From Amyelois transitella (lineage: Eukaryota > Arthropoda > Insecta > Lepidoptera > Pyralidae), in contig NC_083508.1 in the NCBI RefSeq assembly GCF_032362555.1, positions 8,275,001 to 8,339,000 of the forward strand: a stretch of DNA of 64,000 bases. Reading direction: 5' to 3'. This document shows positions 13,401 to 25,837 of the stretch, piece after piece (position 1 is the first letter of the stretch; each line of letters begins with the position of its first letter). The translations under genes and the position numbers were made by a program. The notes beneath the pieces were generated by a model. That model did not search any database and was not told where the DNA came from. It was given only the letters and a program-made list of their open reading frames with translations.

Positions 13401-15265
13401 GAAAACATTCAAAGTTATTAGGCAAGAAATAGATTGAATTCAATATGATTTTATTGGTTGCAATCTTGGTATCTCTAGGGGGTACGCACCCCTCTCGGCG
13501 TCTAGACTGGCGGATCAAGTTATTTCAAACATCGGCAAAAGAACTTGTAAACAAGTTCTTTCAAAACATTGTTAGCTTTCACTTCCCGACCAAAAGAATG
13601 GGACCTCGAGATCATATCCGTCGTATTTTTCATTTAAGAGTTTAATTAATAAACTTTGTCGCAAAAATACAAAGTGAAATACCTACTTTCTCTTTAAATG
13701 AACCTGCTGGTAGCTGATACTATTGACTTATTAAATTAGCTACAAGACAAGAACTGCGGAAATAAAACTTGTAAAATCATTAACACAGATGAAATGCGGT
13801 CTAAAAAGCGCTTGTATCAGATAAAATAACAGAGGTTCTACAATATACTTATAATGTATGTGGATATTGATTATTTTGTAAGACATGTTAAACAAGAGAC
13901 AACTGATTTTTTCTTAAAACTAAATTAAGTATTTTTTTAATCACATTTTTATTAATTTACACTATGCGGCGAGCACATTGGTAAGAATCGTCCAAAAATA
14001 CTATTTGTATAAAAATACTTCTGTGGTCATCAGTGAATTGTATAAAACAAAAACAAAATGAACGAAATAACTGTACTTGTTATATTTAGTATCGCTGTGA
14101 CCACAAAGATGTGGGAAGATAATGGCTAGTGATTGCCGGCAAACTGTCTCAATTTTTCTCAAATTTATTTGTATAAATATACCTAACTTTAATTTAAAAT
14201 GCCTAGTTGTGTTTAAATTACCTTATTAGCTAATTAATTCTGTACTTGTTCTGTAGTAATATTGATGCACCCAAGCACCTAAACTAAAATACCTAAAATT
14301 AATCATACCCATTTCACAGTGTAAGTAATTATTTGAGAATGTCATATAAAATAAAGTTTAGAAATTAATGGAAATACAAAACACAATAACAGTATAGTTT
14401 GCGGTAGAGACATAATCTTCTTTCTCCAAACGGTTTCGGTACAGCAGTCTATAATTGGGTATTAGTGTTAATACCTCAGAGAGGTGGTGAGGTTACCCCT
14501 ACTAGATCGAATGTCGGTCCCTGAGAACCCCTTCATGATACTTCATATTACTCCCGAAATCCCGACTATTACAATACAATTTTCAAATTTTGGCCAGCAT
14601 TTTAGGGATTTAATGGGTTTTACTTCATAATTGACGTTTTTGGTTTTGTTATTTTAAATCCTTTTTTTTTAATTTTAAGTTATGATCTTATATATCTACA
14701 ATGTTCAACTGCTGAACACGTCTCGAAAATGTAGTTCTAATTTAAAAAATCCTTATTCAAAGCTTATTACTTAAAAAGCGAGTTAATAAAAGTCTTTACC
14801 AATATGCACGAGTACCTAGGTATATAAGTAGTTTTAAAAGTACAGATCAGTAAATCGGTCGTGAAAGTTAGTGATTTTAATAGATTTTACAGATTAACTA
14901 GATTTCACCACAAACTGTTGCTTTCCAAGGGTTAGAGATCGAAATTGTGATAGGTTTAATAAGCATATAAACTGTAAAGTAGCAGGTAGGTGCGCCGTAA
15001 TCTTACACCCTACCTACTACTTGTGTCTACAAAGTAAATAGTATCGGCAATTACGGAAGAACTCGTATTAAATTTCTCAAATAATGATTGTCTTACTTTG
15101 TAAAATGGAAGTATTTTTGTTTGTAATCAGAATAATCTGAAAGGTCTTCCAAGAATAAAACGAAACGAAATATAAAAAATCACTATGCAATAATTTTTGC
15201 ATAAATTCCGTAACATTGATGATGATATTTCACATTCTTAAAAGATCAAACTTTAACCACAAAGA
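10471..15265. other. Gene-free AT-rich stretch
   Basis: No recognisable gene. A short imperfect inverted repeat lies at 14979-15021. Short open frames at 12954-13308 and 13445-13645 show no domain and have no convincing splice context. Confidence 0.4.
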
Positions 15266-15500
15266 TGTCACGCCGCGGGTTAAACCTACTAATACCAACA
15301 AAATTGTGACCGATCAGATGACAAATTCACTAGTTCAATTTTAATTCCCCACACCGTGGGGGCTATTGTGAGGAACCACAAGCAAATTGAACGGGTGTCC
15401 GAGTAGGGATTACAAATATTATAGAAAAGCTGTAATTCAGACAGTGATTTATTTAGCGGGGGTGGTGCCACCCTCGCCGGGGCACCGGACACAGGGTAGC
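15266..15500 (-). other. GC-richer island with unassigned open frame
   Basis: This segment is clearly richer in G+C than its surroundings. On the minus strand it keeps a reading frame of about 67 codons (15289-15492, beginning 'SGAPARVAPPPLNK', ending 'SSDRSQFCWY') that is open into the flank. It matches no family I can name and has no obvious splice signals. A fragment of a mobile element is as likely as an exon. Confidence 0.3.
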
Positions 15501-15654
15501 ATTGATTTCTGGATACGGTGGGACTAGTTTTTGAAGAGCTGTCGGCTAGTTTCGATGTTTTTGACGATCTGTTTGACTTTGTTTTGATGGAATATGTAAA
15601 AATTATGAATAATATAAATTCATGGTTCGTTTATAAATTGCTAGTTTATCATTT

Positions 15655-15845
15655 ATAATTTACTAGCGACCCGCCCCGGCTTCGCACGGGTGCAAAATTA
15701 TAAATGTTATCATACATAAAAACCTTCCTCTTGAATCACTCTACCTGTTACAAACCGCATCAAAATCCGTTGCGTAATTTTAAAGATTTAAGCATACAGA
15801 CAAACAGACTAAAATAGCGACTTTGTTTTATACTATGTAGTGATT
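15655..15845 (+). repeat. Retroposon fragment ('gacccgccccggcttcgcac' family)
   Basis: 'gacccgccccggcttcgcac' near the start and 'tacagacaaacagact' near the end are the characteristic borders of a widespread lepidopteran repeat. The interior has 'aaaatccgttgcgtaatttt'. Confidence 0.65.
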
Positions 15846-16324
15846 ATAGTACATATTTGAGGTCCACATTTTTGTGTTTATTTTTTAAATTATAGAAGAT
15901 TGGTATAATAATATAAAAAAAATTAAAAAATTGTTAACTTAATTTCAATATTACCTTTTGACATCAAGAAGTTTTTTATTATTATAACACAGGTAATGCC
16001 AACGGTAATGTTTAAAACTGGATCTAGACAAAATGAAAGATAGGATAGGATGCTCAAGATAGAAATTGTTTCCACGAGAGAATACATTAATCATAGCTGC
16101 ATCGAACAACACTACACATGACTCCTCATTGAGTTTACAACTTTAGCTTAGGTATCCGTGATTACTTGCGTAAAATATGTCATTCAGTACAAATATTACC
16201 TAGTGAAATCGTAACGATTGTCTATTACTAATCTGCGAAAGGTACCTAATTAATAAAATATTTAACTGCTGAAAAAAGAAAAGAATTAAAATTGAAAGTT
16301 TTATTAATAATGCCTGCACAGCCA

Positions 16325-16540
16325 CATATTAGGAAGAAGCTGTAGCCCACGACTGCGTTTGTCAATAAAAAGTTCACTGACAATCTTTAATCCCCTCCTT
16401 AACCCATTCCCCTATGTTCTTCCTCAGGGTCAACTCTATTGCAGTACTAAATTTCATCGAAATCGGATTAGTAGTTTAGGCCTGAAAGCGTAACAGACAG
16501 ACAGACATACTTTCGCATTTATAATATTAGTAGGGATTAC
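16325..16540 (+). repeat. Retroposon 3'-end copy
   Basis: It runs from 'agctgtagcccacgactgcg' through 'aatttcatcgaaatcggatt' to 'acagacagacagacatac' and 'ataatattagtagggatt', the typical 3' end of the same dispersed family. It is the best preserved of the copies in this window. Confidence 0.7.
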
Positions 16541-17494
16541 ACGAGTAACGAGGTATTTATAAAGTTGAATTCACTTAAGTATATATGTAATGAAGATATA
16601 AAAATCCTAATTATTTTGTGTTTGCGAATTACTTATCTGAATATAATAAAAAGGAAGTCAAAAAGCTGTGAGCTTGTGAGTATGAAAATGCGTTTTTGCG
16701 TAAGTTTATATTGAAAGAATCAGACAATTTCAACGTGGCATGTATCAAAATGCCAACGAAAATGTATACCTATATATAAGTAAATCGATTATTTCTTAAA
16801 CGTCCACCATGTAGCATATATTGGGTAAAACGAAGAAAATTACGGCTTAGTATATTTTCCAAACTTTTGCTCAAACGTGTTACAAATTCACAAACACTTC
16901 AAGTTCAGGGCTACAAAATAATTTTGCACAAATGCATGTCATTCTGACCGTATTTCACTTTCAAATTCGCAAGAGGGCAATTTCATTTGATCCATAACAA
17001 TAACGGTGTTTACAAATTCTTTTTTTTTTATAGCCAGATGTTTTTTGCTGTCTAGAGACTGTCCGATAATATCTATGTTAATTAATTACAGTTATCCTGA
17101 TTAGAGTTATTATTAAACAGATAATGTAGGTCAGGTGTCAAAATTTGCCAGATGCCTGACCACCGCGAATAGTATTAAGAGGCATTTCACATTTCCGCAC
17201 GCAGTTCTACGATTTCGACTTGTTTCGGACTCAATTTTGACTATATTTAGTAGCTCACACAAAATATTATTAAAAAATTAAAATTTGGTCAATTGGCCCA
17301 AACTTCATCCTAATATCCTATATACAAGTTAGATAATCTCAGAAAAAATACGATATTTGGGCAGATCTAAAAAACCAACAGAAGCAATAAAAATGAGATT
17401 TTTTTAGAAGTTTCGTCTTATGTTTACACTTGCACCACGCGAAAACTATTGCCTCGATTTGATTGTGTTTTCCTCAGATGTGCTTGGCTTGGTC

Positions 17495-17590
17495 CAATTT
17501 ATAAACTGGCCTACAAAAATTTTGCTTAAGTACATAAAAACTAAATTCAACGCGGACGAGGTCACGGGCAACAGCTAGTACTACTAATAA
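17495..17590 (-). repeat. Retroposon fragment, minus orientation
   Basis: 'gaggtcacgggcaacagcta' is the reverse complement of the 'tagctgttgcccg' border of the family at 4165 and 16325. Confidence 0.6.
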
Positions 17591-17599
17591 GTAATCTTG

Positions 17600-18525
17600 T
17601 TTTTGTTTAGCTGGTTTGATAAACGATTGAGATAGAACTGGTCATTATGTTATTAAGAGCGATTTAATTAAGAAACTCTGCGCGCAAAGACTGATGGAGA
17701 CATTAAGTGGTTTAATAGTCAGATGATAGCTATATCTTTGATATCATCTTTGTGAACAAGCTAATTATAAGTTTAACAAGTAAAGTCCTAATAAAACATA
17801 TAATAAAAGGTAGCCACTCTATGTCTTTCTCCAGACTCTTAGTTAAGATTATATATACACGACATTTCAAGAAGATTGTTTCAGAAGATAACGCGTGAAG
17901 AGAAACAAAAGATCTTATTTTCGCATTTATATTATTAGTTGGCATTTTGAGGAGCATTTTTTAAAATTTACAATTATTATTTTTTTCGTTTTTCGCCGCC
18001 AACTTAGACCTCTCGAACACTATTCATATTTTTACAAAATTGTGAACATCTCGAAAACGGTTTCACCGATATAGTTGCTTCACTGCCCCGTAGACCCCGC
18101 TGACTTTGCTCGTTACAATAGAATCCATTAACATATCCCACCAAATCAACATATAGGACAGTAGGACTACCTAGTTCCACATACTCACGACCCTTGGACA
18201 GACATGACACGGTTCCCACAGCAGCAGGTGGTTAAAACATGAATAAATTCTCTAATAGACATGTCCGTGCTGCGGGCTACAACAAGTCGACTTTATAGAT
18301 CGATAGGGCGTAGGGTCGAAGGCTCACGGTGCGGCCAGCCATTGACGACCGCACCACGCATGCAACGGTACCCATAAATATAAAACGTTGAGGGTACAGA
18401 ACTAGTGACAAATTACTTATGTTTTAGCATAGCAACAACTAGGTATTTCAATTCCGCCATTGGACCAAGCAGCTGAAACTAAGTGGCCTTTCAGTATTTT
18501 CAAGACAGATGGTTTAGATTATATT
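17600..18525. other. Non-coding stretch with a GC-richer patch
   Basis: Between about 18000 and 18370 the G+C content rises. A minus-strand frame of about 71 codons (18004-18219) is open but has no recognisable domain. It could be a decayed mobile element. Confidence 0.3.
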
Positions 18526-18529
18526 GTAG

Positions 18530-18880
18530 GTATGTATGTATCATCACGTCTTTATTCGTTGAAGAGTAGACAGAGATAAATAGCTAATAGTCTCGAAAAG
18601 ATACTCGAAGGCTATTTTCACTGCTCATGCTCATGCGATGATGGAATTGAGATTTATATGGTGACAGATTGCTAACTCATAGCGTAAAAGAACATTATAT
18701 AACATATAATCACATCTATATCCCTTGCGGGTAGACAGAGCCAACAGTCATCAAAAGACTAAAAGGCCACGTTCAACTGTTTGGCTTAATGGTAAATTGT
18801 ACAAATAAATAGTTGCAAGCCTATCGCCTAAAAGAGGAATCACAATTATATAAGCCGCAAAGAATCCTATTTCTATTATC
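18530..18880 (+). repeat. Two adjacent copies of the 'gggtagacagagcc' repeat
   Basis: One diverged copy (about 18535-18690) and one better copy (about 18700-18880) are arranged head to tail. The second contains 'gggtagacagagccaacagt', 'ggccacgttcaactgtttgg' and 'cgcctaaaagaggaatcac'. Both follow the order of parts of the longer copy at 27130-27377 read on the opposite strand. Confidence 0.65.
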
Positions 18881-21800
18881 CTTTCTCTTGATGTCCTTCA
18901 AATTTTGCTACCAAACAATCATGGAAGAAACAAAAATTTACATCGCAAATATGTATCGAGTAGCTCGCCGGTGTGAATAAATAAAAATGAGACCTTACTA
19001 ATAGTAATTCGATCCCCGAAGGCGTCGACTTTGAGAACGGATGTGAGTATTAACAGATGTTGTGTCGATTATCAGAAAGCTCGGACTTTGTATATTCCGT
19101 GTTTTATGTTCGGACCATTCACTGTGCAACTTTGCTGCAGGTTTCATTGCGTGTCCATAAAAGGCGAATAGGAATACATAGTTCCTCATTTTGTGCAAGC
19201 ATTGATTTATGAACATTGTTAATTTTATTTACGTTCGCATACAAATAACCCGTCAAGTTGTTTTGTTTATCGACATAAATTCATTGATTTATGTAAATTA
19301 ATAGATCCATTCACATGAATATGCAGATGCAAGTATTAATATAAATTATAACAAAAGAGGCATCTATTTATGGATTTCATTGCATTATGCATACAAAATT
19401 AATACATTCAATCATGAAAAGTTTTTTGCAAGAGGGTACCTTCTTTAATTTTCAATTAGTTTATTATTAGATGTATGTATAGTTACAAATAAGTATTTAT
19501 TTGTATAATATATACAAAGAAGAAAAGCAAGGGATATAGACGTGACCATATGTATGTATGTATATATACAAATAAGTATATATTATACAATTTTTAATTA
19601 ATCTAAAGCAAAAAAGAACTATCAACTTGATAAATATAAAACCTCCAGAGTATAGATAAGTTTAAAAATAGTCACCAGCAATTGGAACAAGAGGAAATAA
19701 ATTATACAAATTTTACGGGTACATTCAGTTTAAGATATAACAATAGTAAACATCAGATAAGATACAGTTAAGAAGTGCCCCTAATTGGAACTTTTGGCAC
19801 GATACAAAAGTCATTGTGTTTTGATCAACTTCTATTTCAGCATGCATTTTGAAGCAAACATTAAGTAGATATCCAATTGAAATTGGTTTAGTATTAAGTT
19901 CATTGTACTGTTAAAGGTGAGGTTAGATTATATCTTCTAAATAAGATTAGCTCCTCTCCTGATTAGGTCTGAAGGCGATGCGTTATTATTTATAACATAG
20001 AAAGTTGTATGACGGATGCAGTAAAAAATTAAGTTCAGAACATCCATGCCAAGCCAATTAGAAGAAGATTGTGTTCTTGACCGTAAGTTGGCACTTTTTT
20101 TGTAGATATAGTAAATAACAATGATATCACACGACCAAATTTGTAAAACACAAATACGGTAAACTTTTAGACTTTTATGAAGAATTAAAGTATCATCTAT
20201 GACAATCATCATCGGAACGATCTATTTCTTCATACCATCAAATCTTTGGACATCGTCAGTTCTGAGATTAAACGTTTTGATAACCAGACCCTGACACTAT
20301 CAGCTGAGGTATCGTAAATTGCTTAACGTAAAAACTGTTTAATTGATGAAAAAATGCTCCCATTATGCAACGATAATTGGATTGGGTCGATGACTTGAAG
20401 AAGCGGCAATCACATATAAACATGATACCTATGTTTTTTTGCAAATCACTTTCTCACTTACAGCGGCGCGTGGTCGCTTTGTAGTCTGCTAATGTATTTT
20501 GTTACGCATCAATTGGCCGGTAAGGGTATAAGCTATGAAGAAATATTGTTTAGATTGTTCTTTACAACTTGAGTAAGAGACAACAATTTCAAACCACATA
20601 AGTCTTCTCGTTCCTAACTTTAAATTATAAAGCAAATTTATTACGGAAGTTGGCGGTAAAAGTTTAGAATTATTAAGAAATATGGCACTCTCCTTGTCGA
20701 ATGTATCTAACAGGTTGACTATGATTATTATTACTTATAACGAATCAATGTTTTAAAATGAATACATTAGTCTACTTTTTGTTAATTATAAAGTTATTTT
20801 TTAAGACAATCAATATTCTACCATTGGAAATTATACAGCAGCATGTTAAATGAATCGTATTGTCTTCGATATATTTTAGATGTCCGTTCATAATCAGAAT
20901 TACCAAAATATATTTTCTTCCATAGCCCATAAAATCAGAAGTTTCCATTGCTTTGATAAGGCGAATCGCAATAAAGAAACAAAGCGTGCGGTAATTGAGC
21001 CGCCGCTCCCGGGAGTTCCCTAATTGCAATGCGGAGACAATTCCCACGCACTCTTAACTCTACATCAGCCTTTGACTATGTTTATTCAACTGTAAGCCAT
21101 ACATTCTGAATCCCAGAAAACATATTTTCCTACGAGTAAACGTATCTACACAACTTGCCAACAGTAGTAGCATCTATTTTTATATAAATGGTTTATGTTA
21201 ATGCAGTGACCATAAGATTAATGACGGGCGTTACTCAGGGCTTAATTCTTGAACCGTTAGTAATGTTATGGGAAATTATTTAAGCCTAGTTGATAATTCT
21301 GTCATTGATTTTGTGATAAGTAATCATGTGGGTATAAAATATGAAGTACCTTATGCATGTGTGTATAAAATCCATCCATATATTTTTCAGATTTTTTTCA
21401 ATTTCTCTAAATATATTACAATCATTTTTATTCATCGTAAGTCTAGCTATATCCGACATCTAAATTTTTATATATCTATGTTCGTGAACAGCATCGGATT
21501 CAGTTTGTGGCACACTCGGTTGCATGTAGGAATCATGTGAACCGAAGCTAGTAATTGGGTGCACCCGAGCGGCTGCAGTAATTGATATGGCGAGGTAGCG
21601 GTTCTATCGGTTATGGATCTACGCCCTACGGATTCGGAGTATGCCTAGCTTGCTTGCTTACCGTCCGTAAGCTTGCGGCTTCGATCGAAAATCGCTCCTG
21701 GGCAAATGGATTCGGCAGTAGACTACATGTTGCAATAGTTACAGTTAGTAAACGCTTATCATATGTAGATATAATGGATGTTTAAACGCTTTCGGTCGAC

Positions 21801-22690
21801 CGCACGTGGATGATGAACGAGTTGTATAAACATTCATAGATATTGAATTTATAGATGCAAATGAATGGTTTGTAATTGTCTTTCTTACTATCGATTTATA
21901 TAATTGCATTTGAAGTTATGTATTATTACAGTAATCATATCAAATTGACATATGGGAAATTAATAAACTTACATAAATATAAGTACACTCAAATGTTAGA
22001 TGCATCAGAATACAGTCTTTTGATTAGTGTTTTAAGAATGTAGGTACCTTTGTACTTATTCGATGTAGGCTTTAAAGCTACTGCAGCAGGATATAACGAT
22101 AAGTAAAATAATTGAGAAGCTCTAGCAATTTCTAGCAATTTTATTAGTGGATCCAAAGGCAGTCATCGGAATAAAATAATATTTTAATAGTAAGGCAAGG
22201 CAGACAAGAAAACCTAGGGTCATTTTATGTTATAGCTAACAACTGGATTAAACGACATTCACCCCCTAAATTTTGAGAAAGGGGACTTCCCTCATGTGAG
22301 TACATTTGGATATCAATTGATGGCTCAATAAATTTGCGGAAGGACCGCGGACATCGCGGGCAATGACGCCTTGCCTTGCACTTGACAGTTTATCAATCTT
22401 TTAAGAAAATTATTTTTTATAATAGTTTAGCTTTTAAACTTTATAATAAACTACATATATTTCGCATATTTTTTGTATTTTGGGAAATCATTTTGTTGTT
22501 TGTACTATAACTTTTTATCTCAATTTACAGTTAAACTGGATAGTAATATACTCCCTAATTAACCACTGTCTCATGAAAATCTTAAAAGGTGTGATAATCC
22601 GATATACTTAAATAATCTTAACTAGAACACGTAAGTTATTACTTAAACATATATAATTCTTACCATAAAATTGCTTATAATGACGAGCAA
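18881..22690. other. Gene-free stretch
   Basis: It is AT-rich, with a GC-richer patch at about 21545-21785 whose open plus frame matches nothing I recognise. No RNA gene or splice-flanked exon was supported. Confidence 0.35.
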
Positions 22691-22699
22691 TAGCAAAAA

Positions 22700-22985
22700 C
22701 ATCAGGGGGCGCGACTTAATCATTTTTCACACACATCAACCAAGATTTGCGACGTCTACTATTTCTGGACTGCAGTCGCGATATTTCCCGCCAAGACAGG
22801 GAGAAAGTCCGGACGCGTGTATATTCCGACGCTAAGCCCGCCAAACTGAAGAACCAAGCAGAAAGTAAGGACCGTGAGAGCTTGGCGAACCGTCGTTGAA
22901 TGGCCCACTCCACGGAGGGCGAAATGGCGGGAGGGCCCATCTTGTAGGGGAAGCTCACCGCCTCCGGTAATTCACTAAGAAAAGT
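22700..22985 (-). other. GC-rich orphan exon candidate
   Basis: This block of about 280 bp is much richer in G+C than the flanks. On the minus strand a plausible acceptor ('taacttttcttag') lies at its upstream edge (about 22970). Two overlapping frames stay open. One encodes 'MGPPAISPSVEW...' with a hydrophobic 'LLSAWFFSLAGLAS' stretch. The other runs through 'ALTVLTFCLVLQFGGLSVG' to a stop after 'NIATAVQK'. Either could be a signal peptide or membrane segment. I cannot tell which frame, if any, is used. The piece could be a first exon of the minus-strand EB gene to the left, an unrelated gene, or a CpG-rich mobile-element fragment. Confidence 0.3.
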
Positions 22986-23439
22986 TATTTACAGAGGGAT
23001 TTCGGTAATAGATTTGACCGAATCGCAATATTCGGCTTGTTTTACAAACAAACATTCTTTGATTGATGCGTTCGAAGGTAGAACTGATACTGAATGCATT
23101 ACAATTGCTGCACCTGTATCTCAATGAATACGAAGATAGGTACACAAGAATCGGTAATATAATATTTATGTACCAAAATTTTAAAACCGCCTGATAAATC
23201 CGTTGCATGGCTTGTTGAGAGTGAAAAATAAAATATCTGGGAAGGCTGAACTGGTAAGGGTTATTAAAAATCAGGTATGCACAAAAGTTGAAAAATAAAC
23301 AAACGTCTTAATACGAATAAGTATCTAAGTATAAATAATTAAACTTATCTGATACGCAAACATCAAGTGCACAGGGCAACCACAACCATCAATATAATCA
23401 TCTAACAATCATTACTATTTTTGTTATGTATTACTATTT

Positions 23440-23735
23440 TATTAATATTTAAATTTCGATTATCAATTAATAATAACAATGTTTTCTCTCGTCCACATTT
23501 CTTTTCTAAGTTTGGATAATTGTGAATTTAACGTTATTGAAGAAAATACTGCAGTGCAGTTTGTCACCGCTTCTTTTCCACAGATGCTTTGGAAGCAGCA
23601 GTAAACTTAGTTTTAAGTGATCTATTAAACGTCAACCAATGTGAAACCAAAAGATATGACAATTATTAAGTGATCTTTGAAATATCCCATAATATCTAAT
23701 GAATAAAAATATTGAATTTGGATTCATTGCTAGTT
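23440..23735 (+). repeat. LINE-like 3' region copy A (inverted relative to copy at 27895-28180)
   Basis: Landmarks in order are 'tctctcgtccacatt', 'gaagaaaatactgcagtgca', 'caccgcttctt', 'cagcagtaaacttagtttt', 'cgtcaaccaa' and 'gacaattattaagtgat'. The same landmarks occur in the same order in the reverse complement of 27895-28180. The family is probably a LINE 3' untranslated end. Confidence 0.7.
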
Positions 23736-24100
23736 ACATATTCACATATATTCAGCGCAGCTTTCCTGTCGGGGTTCTTGGCAACATGAAATAAGGAGCA
23801 CCAAATATTTCCCGATTAAAAAAGTAAAAAAAAATTGTACGTTTGTTTTTAAACGTTTATTATTGCTGAACTGACTGAATTTGTTGAGTGGGAACGACAT
23901 CACATAGGGTACAATACATCTTTGAAACTAGAAACCCTAGAGTATTTAGTTAGACTATGCAAAAGACTTTATAAGTACAATACGTGAACCATAGGTCACC
24001 ATACCAAAAGTCGTTCAGCCTGATGGGATTTTTTTATTGACTGTTTATAAAAATAGTCGATCTCACTCAATATCGATAAGACATAATAAATCCACCAAAC
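23736..24100. other. Non-coding spacer
   Basis: Nothing recognised. Confidence 0.4.
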
Positions 24101-24104
24101 ATGA

Positions 24105-24275
24105 AGAAATCTGCTTATTAAGGCAGCTGGATGTGTAACCATGGATCCAAAGGTTGCAGAGGTCAGTTGCGAGCCACTTCGTCTAAAAACCTGACTTACC
24201 CAATCCAGGATCCATGATCAAAGGCATACCCTAGGTTTCTCTCCAGAGAGGTGAGGATGCATTATTCATTCATTC
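24105..24275 (+). repeat. SINE body fragment
   Basis: It shares 'gcagctggatgtgtaaccat', 'aatccaggatccatg' and a 'ctctccagagaggtgagga' end with the SINE at 63005-63320. In its middle ('ggttgcagaggtcagttgcg', 'aacctgacttac') it matches the reverse complement of 37625-37745. The tRNA-like head is missing here. Confidence 0.6.
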
Positions 24276-24430
24276 ATATACAATCCCGTCAGAGCCAACA
24301 GTCTTAAAAAGACTGACATGCCACGTTCAGCTGTATGGCGTGATGATGGAATTGAGATTCAAATCATGACAGGTTGCTAGCCCCATCGCCTAAAAGAAGA
24401 ATCCAAGTTTATAAGCCTGTAGCGGGAGCG
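24276..24430 (+). repeat. Copy of the 'gggtagacagagcc' repeat
   Basis: It contains 'cagagccaacagtctt', 'gccacgttcagctgtatggc', 'gatggaattgagattcaaat', 'gacaggttgctagcccc' and 'cgcctaaaagaagaatcc', in the same order as other copies of this family. Confidence 0.75.
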
Positions 24431-25710
24431 ATGATTCGGTTCGACCGCCACTAAAGGGAAGATGTTCCTCTAGGCTGGTTGTGATGCCTAGGGAACCGCG
24501 GCTCTATGAGAATGCAACCGGGAATAAATCCACCAAATACTTATTGTGATATCACCCAGGTGACCGATGTGGAATGGAATTAACCATACTTGCAGTCATT
24601 TAGCCGGAAAACGAAAGCAACTTGAAATATTTAATCGTATGACGAAATAAGAAACCATCTAGCGACATCTATTGAGATGATTCAAAACTACTTAATAGGC
24701 AACATCCAATGTGGCAAGGCCCAATGTGATACACCACTCAAGATGGAAGATTCGTTTACCCTGGCTATAATGAACTGGAAATCAGTTCAACCCCGCGTAC
24801 AATGAAAATATCTTTTCATTTAGCGTAGACCTACAAATCTTATCTTATCTAAGAACCTGACCTTTCCACTTATGATTGTGGCTATAGGAAAACTCTAAGA
24901 GTCAAGGATTTTCTTCTTGACAAAAATTTCTACCTTGGTTAGTTGTTATCCCTGTGCCTGTTATGTGTGTGAGTCCTGGCATCTTAAGTTTTTTTTGGGA
25001 GGTTTTACTTAACTGCGTTAATGCCTTTGTCGTCATAAGATATTTTTATGGTATTGGTATTTTGCGGTTACGAATATGCAAGTCACCCAAAATCTATTTT
25101 CCACTAAGTATATATTTTTCAGTGTTTTTCACTTTTGTAGGTAGCGCTAAATTCGCGCAGGCAAACCGCGGGTTAAAAAGCTAATCCACACTATTAAGGG
25201 AAAATAAATCGCGATCTCGGCAGTTACAATAGCGGTGTTTGATCCCATAAAACGGATAAATAAATTTTTGCTATCTTTGCGCTATTTTTATGCGTCAGTG
25301 ATGTTGGTGAATAAGAAAGAAGATGTCTTATGGCCACTGCATAAGGTATCTTCTTCCGTAAAACGATATATTTTATCTTACATTTAGATAAATGTAGACT
25401 TGCGTAACTACTATCTTGTAGTTGACAATAATAACTTTGATGTTAATGACCCAGTATCGCTCATAAAACTAAGCATCCAAAAAAATTAAGTAGGTATAAC
25501 AATTATGCCTAAGATTTAACAAACCTTTTTTTAATGTTTCATTGTTTCACTAGGAGACATAGTTGACACACCTACTCAATAACATGGCAATTATCGTTTT
25601 TTTGAACAGGGGCTCGAGTTAAAACAATGGAAAGTTACACCCACATTACATAAGGTAAATTAATATTCAAGGACATGCAATCATCACACGTTTTACAGAA
25701 ATGTAAAGAT
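24431..25710. other. Spacer downstream of Idh
   Basis: No gene is supported. It includes the 3' flank of the minus-strand Idh gene. Confidence 0.45.
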
Positions 25711-25716
25711 TTTATT
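25711..25716 (-). terminator. Idh: Poly(A) signal of Idh
   Basis: The plus-strand 'tttatt' reads AATAAA on the minus strand about 100-125 bases beyond the Idh stop. This is a fitting place for cleavage and polyadenylation. Confidence 0.5.
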
Positions 25717-25837
25717 CACTGAATACAATAGAAATACTCGAAATAAATAAATGCGATAACAAAATACCCTTAATTCCTTGTGACCATTAAAATAATTTAT
25801 GCATTCAAAGATTACTTTTCAGCTGCATCGCGTGGAG

